Below are positions 10,130-22,622 of a stretch of 64,000 nt of DNA, one piece after another (positions within the stretch are counted from its first letter, which is position 1; every line of letters starts with the position of its first letter). The DNA comes from Odontesthes bonariensis (taxonomy: Eukaryota; Chordata; Actinopteri; Atheriniformes; Atherinopsidae). Both the position numbers and the translations under genes were made by a program. The DNA lies in assembly GCF_027942865.1 (NCBI RefSeq), contig NC_134507.1, forward strand, positions 32,346,447 to 32,410,446. The letters are read 5' to 3'. A model generated the notes under the pieces. That model was not told the origin of the DNA and ran no database searches. It saw only the letters and a program-made list of their open reading frames with translations.

Positions 10130-10496
10130 CACAGTCCCCGTGACAAATATGTGTTACATAGGTGCTGGAACCATACGTTGCCCCTATTTTACCAGAGAGT
10201 TGGCTTGAGAGGCTGATGTTGAGCCTGCACGTCGACTTCCCTGATGTGATTGTTCTCTGCAGCTGAAAATGGGACTCTCAGATAACTTAGTGTGTGTCTG
10301 TCAAGCTCCTCTGTTCTCTGTGTGTAGTTTGGTGTTCATGGTCATACAGAGAAACCAGGGAAGCTCAATCCCACGACGTGCTCATAAACTGCGTCTTTTC
10401 TAAAGATTATAGTTCCATTTTAGAAGTCAGAATACAATGGCTCCCTGAAACTACCACCATGTACCGCTGGTTTTGTTATTTCACAAGAGGTGGGAA

Positions 10497-10684
10497 GAGT
10501 GCACCGTTCCCGGCGGCACTGCAGTACCGGGTCGATGCGTGGAGTGAACGGAGCAAGCCCCTTTTTCAACCCCTGTGCCTAAAAATCCATTTAATATGTA
10601 GTCCTCATATAGAGGACGTATCAGATATTAAACTGATAAGAACAGATACTACACTTGATCTTAGCCAAAAGGCCGAGAAGCGAT
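10497..10684 (-). ncRNA. U2: U2 snRNA, unit 7
   Basis: Full-length copy with the 3'-flank variant of unit 6. Confidence 0.95.
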
Positions 10685-10982
10685 AACCCTCCACTGTTTC
10701 ACGTCCGAGAGCCCTTCCTGGCACAATGCGCACTTGTGGCGGTGCTCTTTTTTTGCCTACAAAGCGTCACTTTGCAACTCCGCCCACCCGCTGCAGTGAG
10801 CACTCTTCAGCCATTTCAGATGGTACAACTTTGCACTCCCGCCCGCTCCACTGAGCACCGTTCAAACAACAACAATTTAGCGCCCCAGGCTTTGAACATG
10901 GGCACGGTCTCAAGAAATAAGGTGACTCTACTCCGAGAAGTCACTTGGCACAGCAAGAAGATTTCCTTTGCACAGACAGAAT

Positions 10983-11102
10983 GGGCTTCACCCGCAAAGG
11001 TAAAGCCTTCCAAAAATAGAAACAACTCATTAATGCTGCTCTCCACGGAAGTCTTTAGTAAAAGGCGAAAGACTTGTACGTTATGAAGAGAAACCAGAGT
11101 AC
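10983..11102 (-). ncRNA. U5: U5 snRNA, unit 7
   Basis: Full-length copy. Confidence 0.91.
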
Positions 11103-11406
11103 GAGTATTTGACACTGCGGGAGCAGTGCATCAGGCTAGTTGGCATAGCCACCTTCCCCACGGTGAGCTTTGCTTGGTTGAGACGCTGGCTCCTCGGCCG
11201 ACCAGGTAGGAACAATCGGGCCCTATTCAATGGCTGCTTTGTCTTTTACTCTGTGCAAAAGACTAGGGGTCTTGAGGCTTTGTTCTGACCGCTCATTGGG
11301 TGTAGAGGTTTTTTTCAAGCAATTCTCCCAGTCGGCCCAATCCCAGAGCCATCTCAAAGTGGAGTTCACTTTCACTCTCTTTTCGCAGACTAAAAGCCAG
11401 AGTTTT

Positions 11407-11484
11407 ATCTCAGAAGCTAAGCAGAATCGGGCCTGGTTAGTACTTGGATGGGGAGACCGCCTGGGAATACCAGGTGCTGTAAGC
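11407..11484 (+). pseudogene. Partial 5S rRNA, unit 7
   Basis: Partial copy with the GCAGAATCGG variant. Confidence 0.86.
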
Positions 11485-11716
11485 CTTTTGGCTTCTCCAG
11501 GCGCATGCAGTTTGACTGCGTCAAATGCAAAGGCAGTCCCTGTTTGACTTTTTGGAACTGCTCCTTTGTCAGGACAAAGTTAAATGTATGAGGATCAAAG
11601 GCAACCATGACCTGGGACACCTTAGCAGATCCAGGATCAGCAAGATGGATCACAGGGTGATCAACAGATGTTTCAACAAAAGACATGCAGAGAGAAGAGA
11701 AGACAAGAGAGAAAAA

Positions 11717-11835
11717 TGCTTACAGCACCTGGTATTCCCAAGCGGTCTCCCATCCAAGTACTAACCAGGCCCGACCCTGCTTGGCTTCCGAGTTCGGACG
11801 AGATCGGGCGTGTTCAGGGCGGTGTGGCCGTAAGC
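11717..11835 (-). rRNA. rn5s: 5S rRNA, unit 7
   Basis: Full-length copy. Confidence 0.96.
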
Positions 11836-12202
11836 CACAGTCCCCGTGACAAATATGTGTTACATAGGTGCTGGAACCATACGTTGCCCCTATTTTACCA
11901 GAGAGTTGGCTTGAGAGGCTGATGTTGAGCCTGCACGTCGACTTCCCTGATGTGATTGTTCTCTGCAGCTGAAAATGGGACTCTCAGATAACTTAGTGTG
12001 TGTCTGTCAAGCTCCTCTGTTCTCTGTGTGTAGTTTGGTGTTCATGGTCATACAGAGAAACCAGGGAAGCTCAATCCCACGACGTGCTCATAAACTGCGT
12101 CTTTTCTAAAGATTATAGTTCCATTTTAGAAGTCAGAATACAATGGCTCCCTGAAACTACCACCATGTACCGCTGGTTTTGTTATTTCACAAGAGTTGGG
12201 AA

Positions 12203-12390
12203 GAGTGCACCGTTCCCGGCGGCACTGCAGTACCGGGTCGATGCGTGGAGTGAACGGAGCAAGCCCCTTTTTCAACCCCTGTGCCTAAAAATCCATTTAA
12301 TACGTAGTCCTCATATAGAGGACGTATCAGATATTAAACTGATAAGAACAGATACTACACTTGATCTTAGCCAAAAGGCCGAGAAGCGAT
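12203..12390 (-). ncRNA. U2: U2 snRNA, unit 8
   Basis: Full-length copy with the ACTACGTATT variant. Confidence 0.95.
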
Positions 12391-12688
12391 AACCCTCCAC
12401 TGTTTCACGTCCGAGAGCCCTTCCTGGCACAATGCGCACTTGTGGCGGTGCTCTTTTTTTGCCTACAAAGCGTCACTTTGCAACTCCGCCCACCCGCTGC
12501 AGTGAGCACTCTTCAGCCATTTCAGATGGTACAACTTTGCACTCCCGCCCGCTCCACTGAGCACCGTTCAAACAACAACAATTTAGCGCTCCAGGCTTTG
12601 AACATGGGCACGGTCTCAAGAAATAAGGTGACTCTACTCCGAGAAGTCACTTGGCACAGCAAGAAGATTTCCTTTGCACAGACAGAAT

Positions 12689-12808
12689 GGGCTTCACCCG
12701 CAAAGGTAAAGCCTTCCAAAAATAGAAACAACTCATTAATGCTGCTCTCCACGGAAGTCTTTAGTAAAAGGCGAAAGACTTGTACGTTATGAAGAGAAAC
12801 CAGAGTAC
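12689..12808 (-). ncRNA. U5: U5 snRNA, unit 8
   Basis: Full-length copy. Confidence 0.91.
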
Positions 12809-13112
12809 GAGTATTTGACACTGCGGGAGCAGTGCATCAGGCTAGTTGGCATAGCCACCTTCCCCACGGTGAGCTTTGCTTGGTTGAGACGCTGGCTCCT
12901 CGGCCGACCAGGTAGGAACAATCGGGCCCTATTCAATGGCTGCTTTGTCTTTTACTCTGTGCAAAAGACTAGGGGTCTTGAGGCTTTGTTCTGACCGCTC
13001 ATTGGGTGTAGAGGTTTTTTTCAAGCAATTCTCCCAGTCGGCCCAATCCCAGAGCCATCTCAAAGTGGAGTTCACTTTCACTCTCTTTTCGCAGACTAAA
13101 AGCCAGAGTTTT

Positions 13113-13190
13113 ATCTCAGAAGCTAAGCAGAGTCGGGCCTGGTTAGTACTTGGATGGGGAGACCGCCTGGGAATACCAGGTGCTGTAAGC
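13113..13190 (+). pseudogene. Partial 5S rRNA, unit 8
   Basis: Same partial copy as in unit 1. Confidence 0.86.
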
Positions 13191-13422
13191 CTTTTGGCTT
13201 CTCCAGGCGCATGCAGTTTGACTGCGTCAAATGCAAAGGCAGTCCCTGTTTGACTTTTTGGAACTGCTCCTTTGTCAGGACAAAGTTAAATGTATGAGGA
13301 TCAAAGGCAACCATGACCTGGGACACCTTAGCAGATCCAGGATCAGCAAGATGGATCACAGGGTGATCAACAGATGTTTCAACAAAAGACATGCAGAGAG
13401 AAGAGAAGACAAGAGAGAAAAA

Positions 13423-13541
13423 TGCTTACAGCACCTGGTATTCCCAAGCGGTCTCCCATCCAAGTACTAACCAGGCCCGACCCTGCTTGGCTTCCGAGTT
13501 CGGACGAGATCGGGCGTGTTCAGGGCGGTGTGGCCGTAAGC
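13423..13541 (-). rRNA. rn5s: 5S rRNA, unit 8
   Basis: Full-length copy. Confidence 0.96.
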
Positions 13542-13908
13542 CACAGTCCCCGTGACAAATATGTGTTACATAGGTGCTGGAACCATACGTTGCCCCTATT
13601 TTACCAGAGAGTTGGCTTGAGAGGCTGATGTTGAGCCTGCACGTCGACTTCCCTGATGTGATTGTTCTCTGCAGCTGAAAATGGGACTCTCAGATAACTT
13701 AGTGTGTGTCTGTCAAGTTTCTCTGTTCTCTGTGTGTAGTTTGGTGTTCATGGTCATACAGAGAAACCAGGGAAGCTCAATCCCACGACGTGCTCATAAA
13801 CTGCGTCTTTTCTAAAGATTATAGTTCCATTTTAGAAGTCAGAATACAATGGCTCCCTGAAACTACCACCATGTACCGCTGGTTTTGTTATTTCACAAGA
13901 GTTGGGAA

Positions 13909-14095
13909 GAGTGCACCGTTCCCGGCGGCACTGCAGTACCGGGTCGATGCGTGGAGTGAACGAGCAAGCCCCTTTTTCAACCCCTGTGCCTAAAAATCCA
14001 TTTAATATGTAGTCCTCATATAGAGGACGTATCAGATATTAAACTGATAAGAACAGATACTACACTTGATCTTAGCCAAAAGGCCGAGAAGCGAT
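13909..14095 (-). ncRNA. U2: U2 snRNA, unit 9 (1-nt deletion)
   Basis: This copy is 187 nt because one base is missing in the CTTGCTCCGTTC stretch, so it reads GCTCGTTC. The loss falls in stem-loop III and removes a stem base. Units 10, 13 and 14 share it. Confidence 0.93.
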
Positions 14096-14393
14096 AACCC
14101 TCCACTGTTTCACGTCCGAGAGCCCTACTTGGCACAATGCGCACTTGTGGCGGTGCTCTTTTTTTGCCTACAAAGCGTCACTTTGCACCTCCGCCCACCC
14201 GCTGCAGTGAGCACTCTTCAGCCGTTTCAGATGGTACAACTTTGCACTCCCGCCCGCTCCACTGAGCACCGTTCAAACAACAACAATTTAGCGCTCCAGG
14301 CTTTGAACATGGGCACGGTCTCAAGAAATAAGGTGACTCTACTCCGAGAAGTCACTTGGCACAGCAAGAAGATTTCCTTTGCACAGACAGAAT

Positions 14394-14513
14394 GGGCTTC
14401 ACCCGCAAAGGTAAAGCCTTCCAAAAATAGAAACAACTCATTAATGCTGCTCTCCACGGAAGTCTTTAGTAAAAGGCGAAAGACTTGTACGTTATGAAGA
14501 GAAACCAGAGTAC
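14394..14513 (-). ncRNA. U5: U5 snRNA, unit 9
   Basis: Full-length copy. Confidence 0.91.
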
Positions 14514-14817
14514 GAGTATTTGACACTGCGGGAGCAGTGCATCAGGCTAGTTGGCATAGCCACCTTCCCCACGGTGAGCTTTGCTTGGTTGAGACGCTGG
14601 CTCCTCGGCCGACCAGGTAGGAACAATCGGGCCCTATTCAATGGCTGCTTTGTCTTTTACTCTGTGCAAAAGACTAGGGGTCTTGAGGCTTTGTTCTGAC
14701 CGCTCATTGGGTGTAGAGGTTTTTTTCAAGCAATTCTCCCAGTCGGCCCAATCCCAGAGCCATCTCAAAGTGGAGTTCACTTTCACTCTCTTTTCGCAGA
14801 CTAAAAGCCAGAGTTTT

Positions 14818-14895
14818 ATCTCAGAAGCTAAGCAGAGTCGGGCCTGGTTAGTACTTGGATGGGGAGACCGCCTGGGAATACCAGGTGCTGTAAGC
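14818..14895 (+). pseudogene. Partial 5S rRNA, unit 9
   Basis: Same partial copy as in unit 1. Confidence 0.86.
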
Positions 14896-15127
14896 CTTTT
14901 GGCTTCTCCAGGCGCATGCAGTTTGACTGCGTCAAATGCAAAGGCAGTCCCTGTTTGACTTTTTGGAACTGCTCCTTTGTCAGGACAAAGTTAAATGTAT
15001 GAGGATCAAAGGCAACCATGACCTGGGACACCTTAGCAGATCCAGGATCAGCAAGATGGATCACAGGGTGATCAACAGATGTTTCAACAAAAGACATGCA
15101 GAGAGAAGAGAAGAGAAGAGAGAAAAA

Positions 15128-15246
15128 TGCTTACAGCACCTGGTATTCCCAAGCGGTCTCCCATCCAAGTACTAACCAGGCCCGACCCTGCTTGGCTTCC
15201 GAGTTCGGACGAGATCGGGCGTGTTCAGGGCGGTGTGGCCGTAAGC
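15128..15246 (-). rRNA. rn5s: 5S rRNA, unit 9
   Basis: Full-length copy. Confidence 0.96.
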
Positions 15247-15613
15247 CACAGTCCCCGTGACAAATATGTGTTACATAGGTGCTGGAACCATACGTTGCCC
15301 CTATTTTACCAGAGAGTTGGCTTGAGAGGCTGATGTTGAGCCTGCACGTCGACTTCCCTGATGTGATTGTTCTCTGCAGCTGAAAATGGGACTCTCAGAT
15401 AACTTAGTGTGTGTCTGTCAAGTTTCTCTGTTCTCTGTGTGTAGTTTGGTGTTCATGGTCATACAGAGAAACCAGGGAAGCTCAATCCCACGACGTGCTC
15501 ATAAACTGCGTCTTTTCTAAAGATTATAGTTCCATTTTAGAAGTCAGAATACAATGGCTCCCTGAAACTACCACCATGTACCGCTGGTTTTGTTATTTCA
15601 CAAGAGTTGGGAA

Positions 15614-15800
15614 GAGTGCACCGTTCCCGGCGGCACTGCAGTACCGGGTCGATGCGTGGAGTGAACGAGCAAGCCCCTTTTTCAACCCCTGTGCCTAAAA
15701 ATCCATTTAATATGTAGTCCTCATATAGAGGACGTATCAGATATTAAACTGATAAGAACAGATACTACACTTGATCTTAGCCAAAAGGCCGAGAAGCGAT
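15614..15800 (-). ncRNA. U2: U2 snRNA, unit 10 (1-nt deletion)
   Basis: 187-nt copy with the same stem III deletion as unit 9. Confidence 0.93.
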
Positions 15801-16098
15801 AACCCTCCACTGTTTCACGTCCGAGAGCCCTTCCTGGCACAATGCGCACTTGTGGCGGTGCTCTTTTTTTGCCTACAAAGCGTCACTTTGCACCTCCGCC
15901 CACCCGCTGCAGTGAGCACTCTTCAGCCGTTTCAGATGGTACAACTTTGCACTCCCGCCCGCTCCACTGAGCACCGTTCAAACAACAACAATTTAGCGCT
16001 CCAGGCTTTGAACATGGGCACGGTCTCAAGAAATAAGGTGACTCTACTCCGAGAAGTCACTTGGCACAGCAAGAAGATTTCCTTTGCACAGACAGAAT

Positions 16099-16218
16099 GG
16101 GCTTCACCCGCAAAGGTAAAGCCTTCCAAAAATAGAAACAACTCATTAATGCTGCTCTCCACGGAAGTCTTTAGTAAAAGGCGAAAGACTTGTACGTTAT
16201 GAAGAGAAACCAGAGTAC
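16099..16218 (-). ncRNA. U5: U5 snRNA, unit 10
   Basis: Full-length copy. Confidence 0.91.
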
Positions 16219-16522
16219 GAGTATTTGACACTGCGGGAGCAGTGCATCAGGCTAGTTGGCATAGCCACCTTCCCCACGGTGAGCTTTGCTTGGTTGAGAC
16301 GCTGGCTCCTCGGCCGACCAGGTAGGAACAATCGGGCCCTATTCAATGGCTGCTTTGTCTTTTACTCTGTGCAAAAGACTAGGGGTCTTGAGGCTTTGTT
16401 CTGACCGCTCATTGGGTGTAGAGGTTTTTTTCAAGCAATTCTCCCAGTCGGCCCAATCCCAGAGCCATCTCAAAGTGGAGTTCACTTTCACTCTCTTTTC
16501 GCAGACTAAAAGCCAGAGTTTT

Positions 16523-16600
16523 ATCTCAGAAGCTAAGCAGAATCGGGCCTGGTTAGTACTTGGATGGGGAGACCGCCTGGGAATACCAGGTGCTGTAAGC
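16523..16600 (+). pseudogene. Partial 5S rRNA, unit 10
   Basis: Partial copy with the GCAGAATCGG variant. Confidence 0.86.
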
Positions 16601-16832
16601 CTTTTGGCTTCTCCAGGCGCATGCAGTTTGACTGCGTCAAATGCAAAGGCAGTCCCTGTTTGACTTTTTGGAACTGCTCCTTTGTCAGGACAAAGTTAAA
16701 TGTATGAGGATCAAAGGCAACCATGACCTGGGACACCTTAGCAGATCCAGGATCAGCAAGATGGATCACAGGGTGATCAACAGATGTTTCAACAAAAGAC
16801 ATGCAGAGAGAAGAGAAGACAAGAGAGAAAAA

Positions 16833-16951
16833 TGCTTACAGCACCTGGTATTCCCAAGCGGTCTCCCATCCAAGTACTAACCAGGCCCGACCCTGCTTGG
16901 CTTCCGAGTTCGGACGAGATCGGGCGTGTTCAGGGCGGTGTGGCCGTAAGC
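16833..16951 (-). rRNA. rn5s: 5S rRNA, unit 10
   Basis: Full-length copy. The upstream flank has a private GTGCTGTTACC change. Confidence 0.96.
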
Positions 16952-17318
16952 CACAGTCCCCGTGACAAATATGTGTTACATAGGTGCTGTTACCATACGT
17001 TGCCCCTATTTTACCAGAGAGTTGGCTTGAGAGGCTGATGTTGAGCCTGCACGTCGACTTCCCTGATGTGATTGTTCTCTGCAGCTGAAAATGGGACTCT
17101 CAGATAACTTAGTGTGTGTCTGTCAAGCTCCTCTGTTCTCTGTGTGTAGTTTGGTGTTCATGGTCATACAGAGAAACCAGGGAAGCTCAATCCCACGACG
17201 TGCTCATAAACTGCGTCTTTTCTAAAGATTATAGTTCCATTTTAGAAGTCAGAATACAATGGCCCCCTGAAACTACCACCATGTACCGCTGGTTTTGTTA
17301 TTTCACAAGAGTTGGGAA

Positions 17319-17506
17319 GAGTGCACCGTTCCCGGCGGCACTGCAGTACCGGGTCGATGCGTGGAGTGAACGGAGCAAGCCCCTTTTTCAACTCCTGTGC
17401 CTAAAAATCCATTTAATATGTAGTCCTCATATAGAGGACGTATCAGATATTAAACTGATAAGAACAGATACTACACTTGATCTTAGCCAAAAGGCCGAGA
17501 AGCGAT
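17319..17506 (-). ncRNA. U2: U2 snRNA, unit 11
   Basis: Full-length copy with a private substitution (CAGGAGTTG for CAGGGGTTG) after the Sm site. Confidence 0.94.
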
Positions 17507-17804
17507 AACCCTCCACTGTTTCACATCCGAGAGCCCTTCCTGGCACAATGCGCACTTGTGGCGGTGCTCTTTTTTTGCCTACAAAGCGTCACTTTGCACC
17601 TCCGCCCACCCGCTGCAGTGAGCACTCTTCAGCCGTTTCAGATGGTACAACTTTGCACTCCCGCCCGCTCCACTGAGCACCGTTCAAACAACAACAATTT
17701 AGCGCTCCAGGCTTTGAACATGGGCACGGTCTCAAGAAATAAGGTGACTCTACTCCGAGAAGTCACTTGGCACAGCAAGAAGATTTCCTTTACACAGACA
17801 GAAT

Positions 17805-17924
17805 GGGCTTCACCCGCAAAGGTAAAGCCTTCCAAAAATAGAAACAACTCATTAATGCTGCTCTCCACGGAAGTCTTTAGTAAAAGGCGAAAGACTTGTA
17901 CGTTATGAAGAGAAACCAGAGTAC
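17805..17924 (-). ncRNA. U5: U5 snRNA, unit 11
   Basis: Full-length copy. A private change lies just downstream of the gene. Confidence 0.91.
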
Positions 17925-18228
17925 GAGTATTTGACACTGCGGGAGCAGTGCATCAGGCTAGTTGGCATAGCCACCTTCCCCACGGTGAGCTTTGCTTGGT
18001 TGAGACGCTGGCTCCTCGGCCGACCAGGTAGGAACAATCGGGCCCTATTCAATGGCTGCTTTGTCTTTTACTCTGTGCAAAAGACTAGGGGTCTTGAGGC
18101 TTTGTTCTGACCGCTCATTGGGTGTAGAGGTTTTTTTCAAGCAATTCTCCCAGTCGGCCCAATCCCAGAGCCATCTCAAAGTGGAGTTCACTTTCACTCT
18201 CTTTTCGCAGACTAAAAGCCAGAGTTTT

Positions 18229-18306
18229 ATCTCAGAAGCTAAGCAGAGTCGGGCCTGGTTAGTACTTGGATGGGGAGACCGCCTGGGAATACCAGGTGCT
18301 GTAAGC
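18229..18306 (+). pseudogene. Partial 5S rRNA, unit 11
   Basis: Same partial copy as in unit 1. Confidence 0.86.
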
Positions 18307-18538
18307 CTTTTGGCTTCTCCAGGCGCATGCAGTTTGACTGCGTCAAATGCAAAGGCAGTCCCTGTTTGACTTTTTGGAACTGCTCCTTTGTCAGGACAAA
18401 GTTAAATGTATGAGGATCAAAGGCAACCATGACCTGGGACACCTTAGCAGATCCAGGATCAGCAAGATGGATCACAGGGTGATCAACAGATGTTTCAACA
18501 AAAGACATGCAGAGAGAAGAGAAGACAAGAGAGAAAAA

Positions 18539-18657
18539 TGCTTACAGCACCTGGTATTCCCAAGCGGTCTCCCATCCAAGTACTAACCAGGCCCGACCCT
18601 GCTTGGCTTCCGAGTTCGGACGAGATCGGGCGTGTTCAGGGCGGTGTGGCCGTAAGC
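18539..18657 (-). rRNA. rn5s: 5S rRNA, unit 11
   Basis: Full-length copy. Confidence 0.96.
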
Positions 18658-19024
18658 CACAGTCCCCGTGACAAATATGTGTTACATAGGTGCTGGAACC
18701 ATACGTTGCCCCTATTTTACCAGAGAGTTGGCTTGAGAGGCTGATGTTGAGCCTGCACGTCGACTTCCCTGATGTGATTGTTCTCTGCAGCTGAAAATGG
18801 GACTCTCAGATAACTTAGTGTGTGTCTGTCAAGCTCCTCTGTTCTCTGTGTGTAGTTTGGTGTTCATGGTCATACAGAGAAACCAGGGAAGCTCAATCCC
18901 ACGACGTGCTCATAAACTGCGTCTTTTCTAAAGATTATAGTTCCATTTTAGAAGTCAGAATACAATGGCTCCCTGAAACTACCACCATGTACCGCTGGTT
19001 TTGTTATTTCACAAGAGTTGGGAA

Positions 19025-19212
19025 GAGTGCACCGTTCCCGGCGGCACTGCAGTACCGGGTCGATGCGTGGAGTGAACGGAGCAAGCCCCTTTTTCAACCC
19101 CTGTGCCTAAAAATCCATTTAATACGTAGTCCTCATATAGAGGACGTATCAGATATTAAACTGATAAGAACAGATACTACACTTGATCTTAGCCAAAAGG
19201 CCGAGAAGCGAT
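19025..19212 (-). ncRNA. U2: U2 snRNA, unit 12
   Basis: Full-length copy with the ACTACGTATT variant. Its haplotype matches unit 8. Confidence 0.95.
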
Positions 19213-19510
19213 AACCCTCCACTGTTTCACGTCCGAGAGCCCTTCCTGGCACAATGCGCACTTGTGGCGGTGCTCTTTTTTTGCCTACAAAGCGTCACTT
19301 TGCAACTCCGCCCACCCGCTGCAGTGAGCACTCTTCAGCCATTTCAGATGGTACAACTTTGCACTCCCGCCCGCTCCACTGAGCACCGTTCAAACAACAA
19401 CAATTTAGCGCTCCAGGCTTTGAACATGGGCACGGTCTCAAGAAATAAGGTGACTCTACTCCGAGAAGTCACTTGGCACAGCAAGAAGATTTCCTTTGCA
19501 CAGACAGAAT

Positions 19511-19630
19511 GGGCTTCACCCGCAAAGGTAAAGCCTTCCAAAAATAGAAACAACTCATTAATGCTGCTCTCCACGGAAGTCTTTAGTAAAAGGCGAAAGA
19601 CTTGTACGTTATGAAGAGAAACCAGAGTAC
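19511..19630 (-). ncRNA. U5: U5 snRNA, unit 12
   Basis: Full-length copy. Confidence 0.91.
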
Positions 19631-19934
19631 GAGTATTTGACACTGCGGGAGCAGTGCATCAGGCTAGTTGGCATAGCCACCTTCCCCACGGTGAGCTTTG
19701 CTTGGTTGAGACGCTGGCTCCTCGGCCGACCAGGTAGGAACAATCGGGCCCTATTCAATGGCTGCTTTGTCTTTTACTCTGTGCAAAAGACTAGGGGTCT
19801 TGAGGCTTTGTTCTGACCGCTCATTGGGTGTAGAGGTTTTTTTCAAGCAATTCTCCCAGTCGGCCCAATCCCAGAGCCATCTCAAAGTGGAGTTCACTTT
19901 CACTCTCTTTTCGCAGACTAAAAGCCAGAGTTTT

Positions 19935-20012
19935 ATCTCAGAAGCTAAGCAGAGTCGGGCCTGGTTAGTACTTGGATGGGGAGACCGCCTGGGAATACCA
20001 GGTGCTGTAAGC
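19935..20012 (+). pseudogene. Partial 5S rRNA, unit 12
   Basis: Same partial copy as in unit 1. Confidence 0.86.
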
Positions 20013-20244
20013 CTTTTGGCTTCTCCAGGCGCATGCAGTTTGACTGCGTCAAATGCAAAGGCAGTCCCTGTTTGACTTTTTGGAACTGCTCCTTTGTCAG
20101 GACAAAGTTAAATGTATGAGGATCAAAGGCAACCATGACCTGGGACACCTTAGCAGATCCAGGATCAGCAAGATGGATCACAGGGTGATCAACAGATGTT
20201 TCAACAAAAGACATGCAGAGAGAAGAGAAGACAAGAGAGAAAAA

Positions 20245-20363
20245 TGCTTACAGCACCTGGTATTCCCAAGCGGTCTCCCATCCAAGTACTAACCAGGCCC
20301 GACCCTGCTTGGCTTCCGAGTTCGGACGAGATCGGGCGTGTTCAGGGCGGTGTGGCCGTAAGC
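20245..20363 (-). rRNA. rn5s: 5S rRNA, unit 12
   Basis: Full-length copy. Confidence 0.96.
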
Positions 20364-20730
20364 CACAGTCCCCGTGACAAATATGTGTTACATAGGTGCT
20401 GGAACCATACGTTGCCCCTATTTTACCAGAGAGTTGGCTTGAGAGGCTGATGTTGAGCCTGCACGTCGACTTCCCTGATGTGATTGTTCTCTGCAGCTGA
20501 AAATGGGACTCTCAGATAACTTAGTGTGTGTCTGTCAAGTTTCTCTGTTCTCTGTGTGTAGTTTGGTGTTCATGGTCATACAGAGAAACCAGGGAAGCTC
20601 AATCCCACGACGTGCTCATAAACTGCGTCTTTTCTAAAGATTATAGTTCCATTTTAGAAGTCAGAATACAATGGCTCCCTGAAACTACCACCATGTACCG
20701 CTGGTTTTGTTATTTCACAAGAGTTGGGAA

Positions 20731-20917
20731 GAGTGCACCGTTCCCGGCGGCACTGCAGTACCGGGTCGATGCGTGGAGTGAACGAGCAAGCCCCTTTTTC
20801 AACCCCTGTGCCTAAAAATCCATTTAATATGTAGTCCTCATATAGAGGACGTATCAGATATTAAACTGATAAGAACAGATACTACACTTGATCTTAGCCA
20901 AAAGGCCGAGAAGCGAT
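20731..20917 (-). ncRNA. U2: U2 snRNA, unit 13 (1-nt deletion)
   Basis: 187-nt copy with the stem III deletion. Its haplotype matches unit 9. Confidence 0.93.
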
Positions 20918-21215
20918 AACCCTCCACTGTTTCACGTCCGAGAGCCCTACTTGGCACAATGCGCACTTGTGGCGGTGCTCTTTTGTTGCCTACAAAGCGT
21001 CACTTTGCACCTCCGCCCACCCGCTGCAGTGAGCACTCTTCAGCCGTTTCAGATGGTACAACTTTGCACTCCCGCCCGCTCCACTGAGCACCGTTCAAAC
21101 AACAACAATTTAGCGCTCCAGGCTTTGAACATGGGCACGGTCTCAAGAAATAAGGTGACTCTACTCCGAGAAGTCACTTGGCACAGCAAGAAGATTTCCT
21201 TTGCACAGACAGAAT

Positions 21216-21335
21216 GGGCTTCACCCGCAAAGGTAAAGCCTTCCAAAAATAGAAACAACTCATTAATGCTGCTCTCCACGGAAGTCTTTAGTAAAAGGCG
21301 AAAGACTTGTACGTTATGAAGAGAAACCAGAGTAC
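21216..21335 (-). ncRNA. U5: U5 snRNA, unit 13
   Basis: Full-length copy. Confidence 0.91.
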
Positions 21336-21639
21336 GAGTATTTGACACTGCGGGAGCAGTGCATCAGGCTAGTTGGCATAGCCACCTTCCCCACGGTGAG
21401 CTTTGCTTGGTTGAGACGCTGGCTCCTCGGCCGACCAGGTAGGAACAATCGGGCCCTATTCAATGGCTGCTTTGTCTTTTACTCTGTGCAAAAGACTAGG
21501 GGTCTTGAGGCTTTGTTCTGACCGCTCATTGGGTGTAGAGGTTTTTTTCAAGCAATTCTCCCAGTCGGCCCAATCCCAGAGCCATCTCAAAGTGGAGTTC
21601 ACTTTCACTCTCTTTTCGCAGACTAAAAGCCAGAGTTTT

Positions 21640-21717
21640 ATCTCAGAAGCTAAGCAGAGTCGGGCCTGGTTAGTACTTGGATGGGGAGACCGCCTGGGAA
21701 TACCAGGTGCTGTAAGC
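21640..21717 (+). pseudogene. Partial 5S rRNA, unit 13
   Basis: Same partial copy as in unit 1. Confidence 0.86.
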
Positions 21718-21949
21718 CTTTTGGCTTCTCCAGGCGCATGCAGTTTGACTGCGTCAAATGCAAAGGCAGTCCCTGTTTGACTTTTTGGAACTGCTCCTTT
21801 GTCAGGACAAAGTTAAATGTATGAGGATCAAAGGCAACCATGACCTGGGACACCTTAGCAGATCCAGGATCAGCAAGATGGATCACAGGGTGATCAACAG
21901 ATGTTTCAACAAAAGACATGCAGAGAGAAGAGAAGACAAGAGAGAAAAA

Positions 21950-22068
21950 TGCTTACAGCACCTGGTATTCCCAAGCGGTCTCCCATCCAAGTACTAACCA
22001 GGCCCGACCCTGCTTGGCTTCCGAGTTCGGACGAGATCGGGCGTGTTCAGGGCGGTGTGGCCGTAAGC
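21950..22068 (-). rRNA. rn5s: 5S rRNA, unit 13
   Basis: Full-length copy. Confidence 0.96.
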
Positions 22069-22435
22069 CACAGTCCCCGTGACAAATATGTGTTACATAG
22101 GTGCTGGAACCATACGTTGCCCCTATTTTACCAGAGAGTTGGCTTGAGAGGCTGATGTTGAGCCTGCACGTCGACTTCCCTGATGTGATTGTTCTCTGCA
22201 GCTGAAAATGGGACTCTCAGATAACTTAGTGTGTGTCTGTCAAGTTTCTCTGTTCTCTGTGTGTAGTTTGGTGTTCATGGTCATACAGAGAAACCAGGGA
22301 AGCTCAATCCCACGACGTGCTCATAAACTGCGTCTTTTCTAAAGATTATAGTTCCATTTTAGAAGTCAGAATACAATGGCTCCCTGAAACTACCACCATG
22401 TACCGCTGGTTTTGTTATTTCACAAGAGTTGGGAA

Positions 22436-22622
22436 GAGTGCACCGTTCCCGGCGGCACTGCAGTACCGGGTCGATGCGTGGAGTGAACGAGCAAGCCCCT
22501 TTTTCAACCCCTGTGCCTAAAAATCCATTTAATATGTAGTCCTCATATAGAGGACGTATCAGATATTAAACTGATAAGAACAGATACTACACTTGATCTT
22601 AGCCAAAAGGCCGAGAAGCGAT
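22436..22622 (-). ncRNA. U2: U2 snRNA, unit 14 (1-nt deletion)
   Basis: 187-nt copy with the stem III deletion. Its haplotype matches unit 10. Confidence 0.93.
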
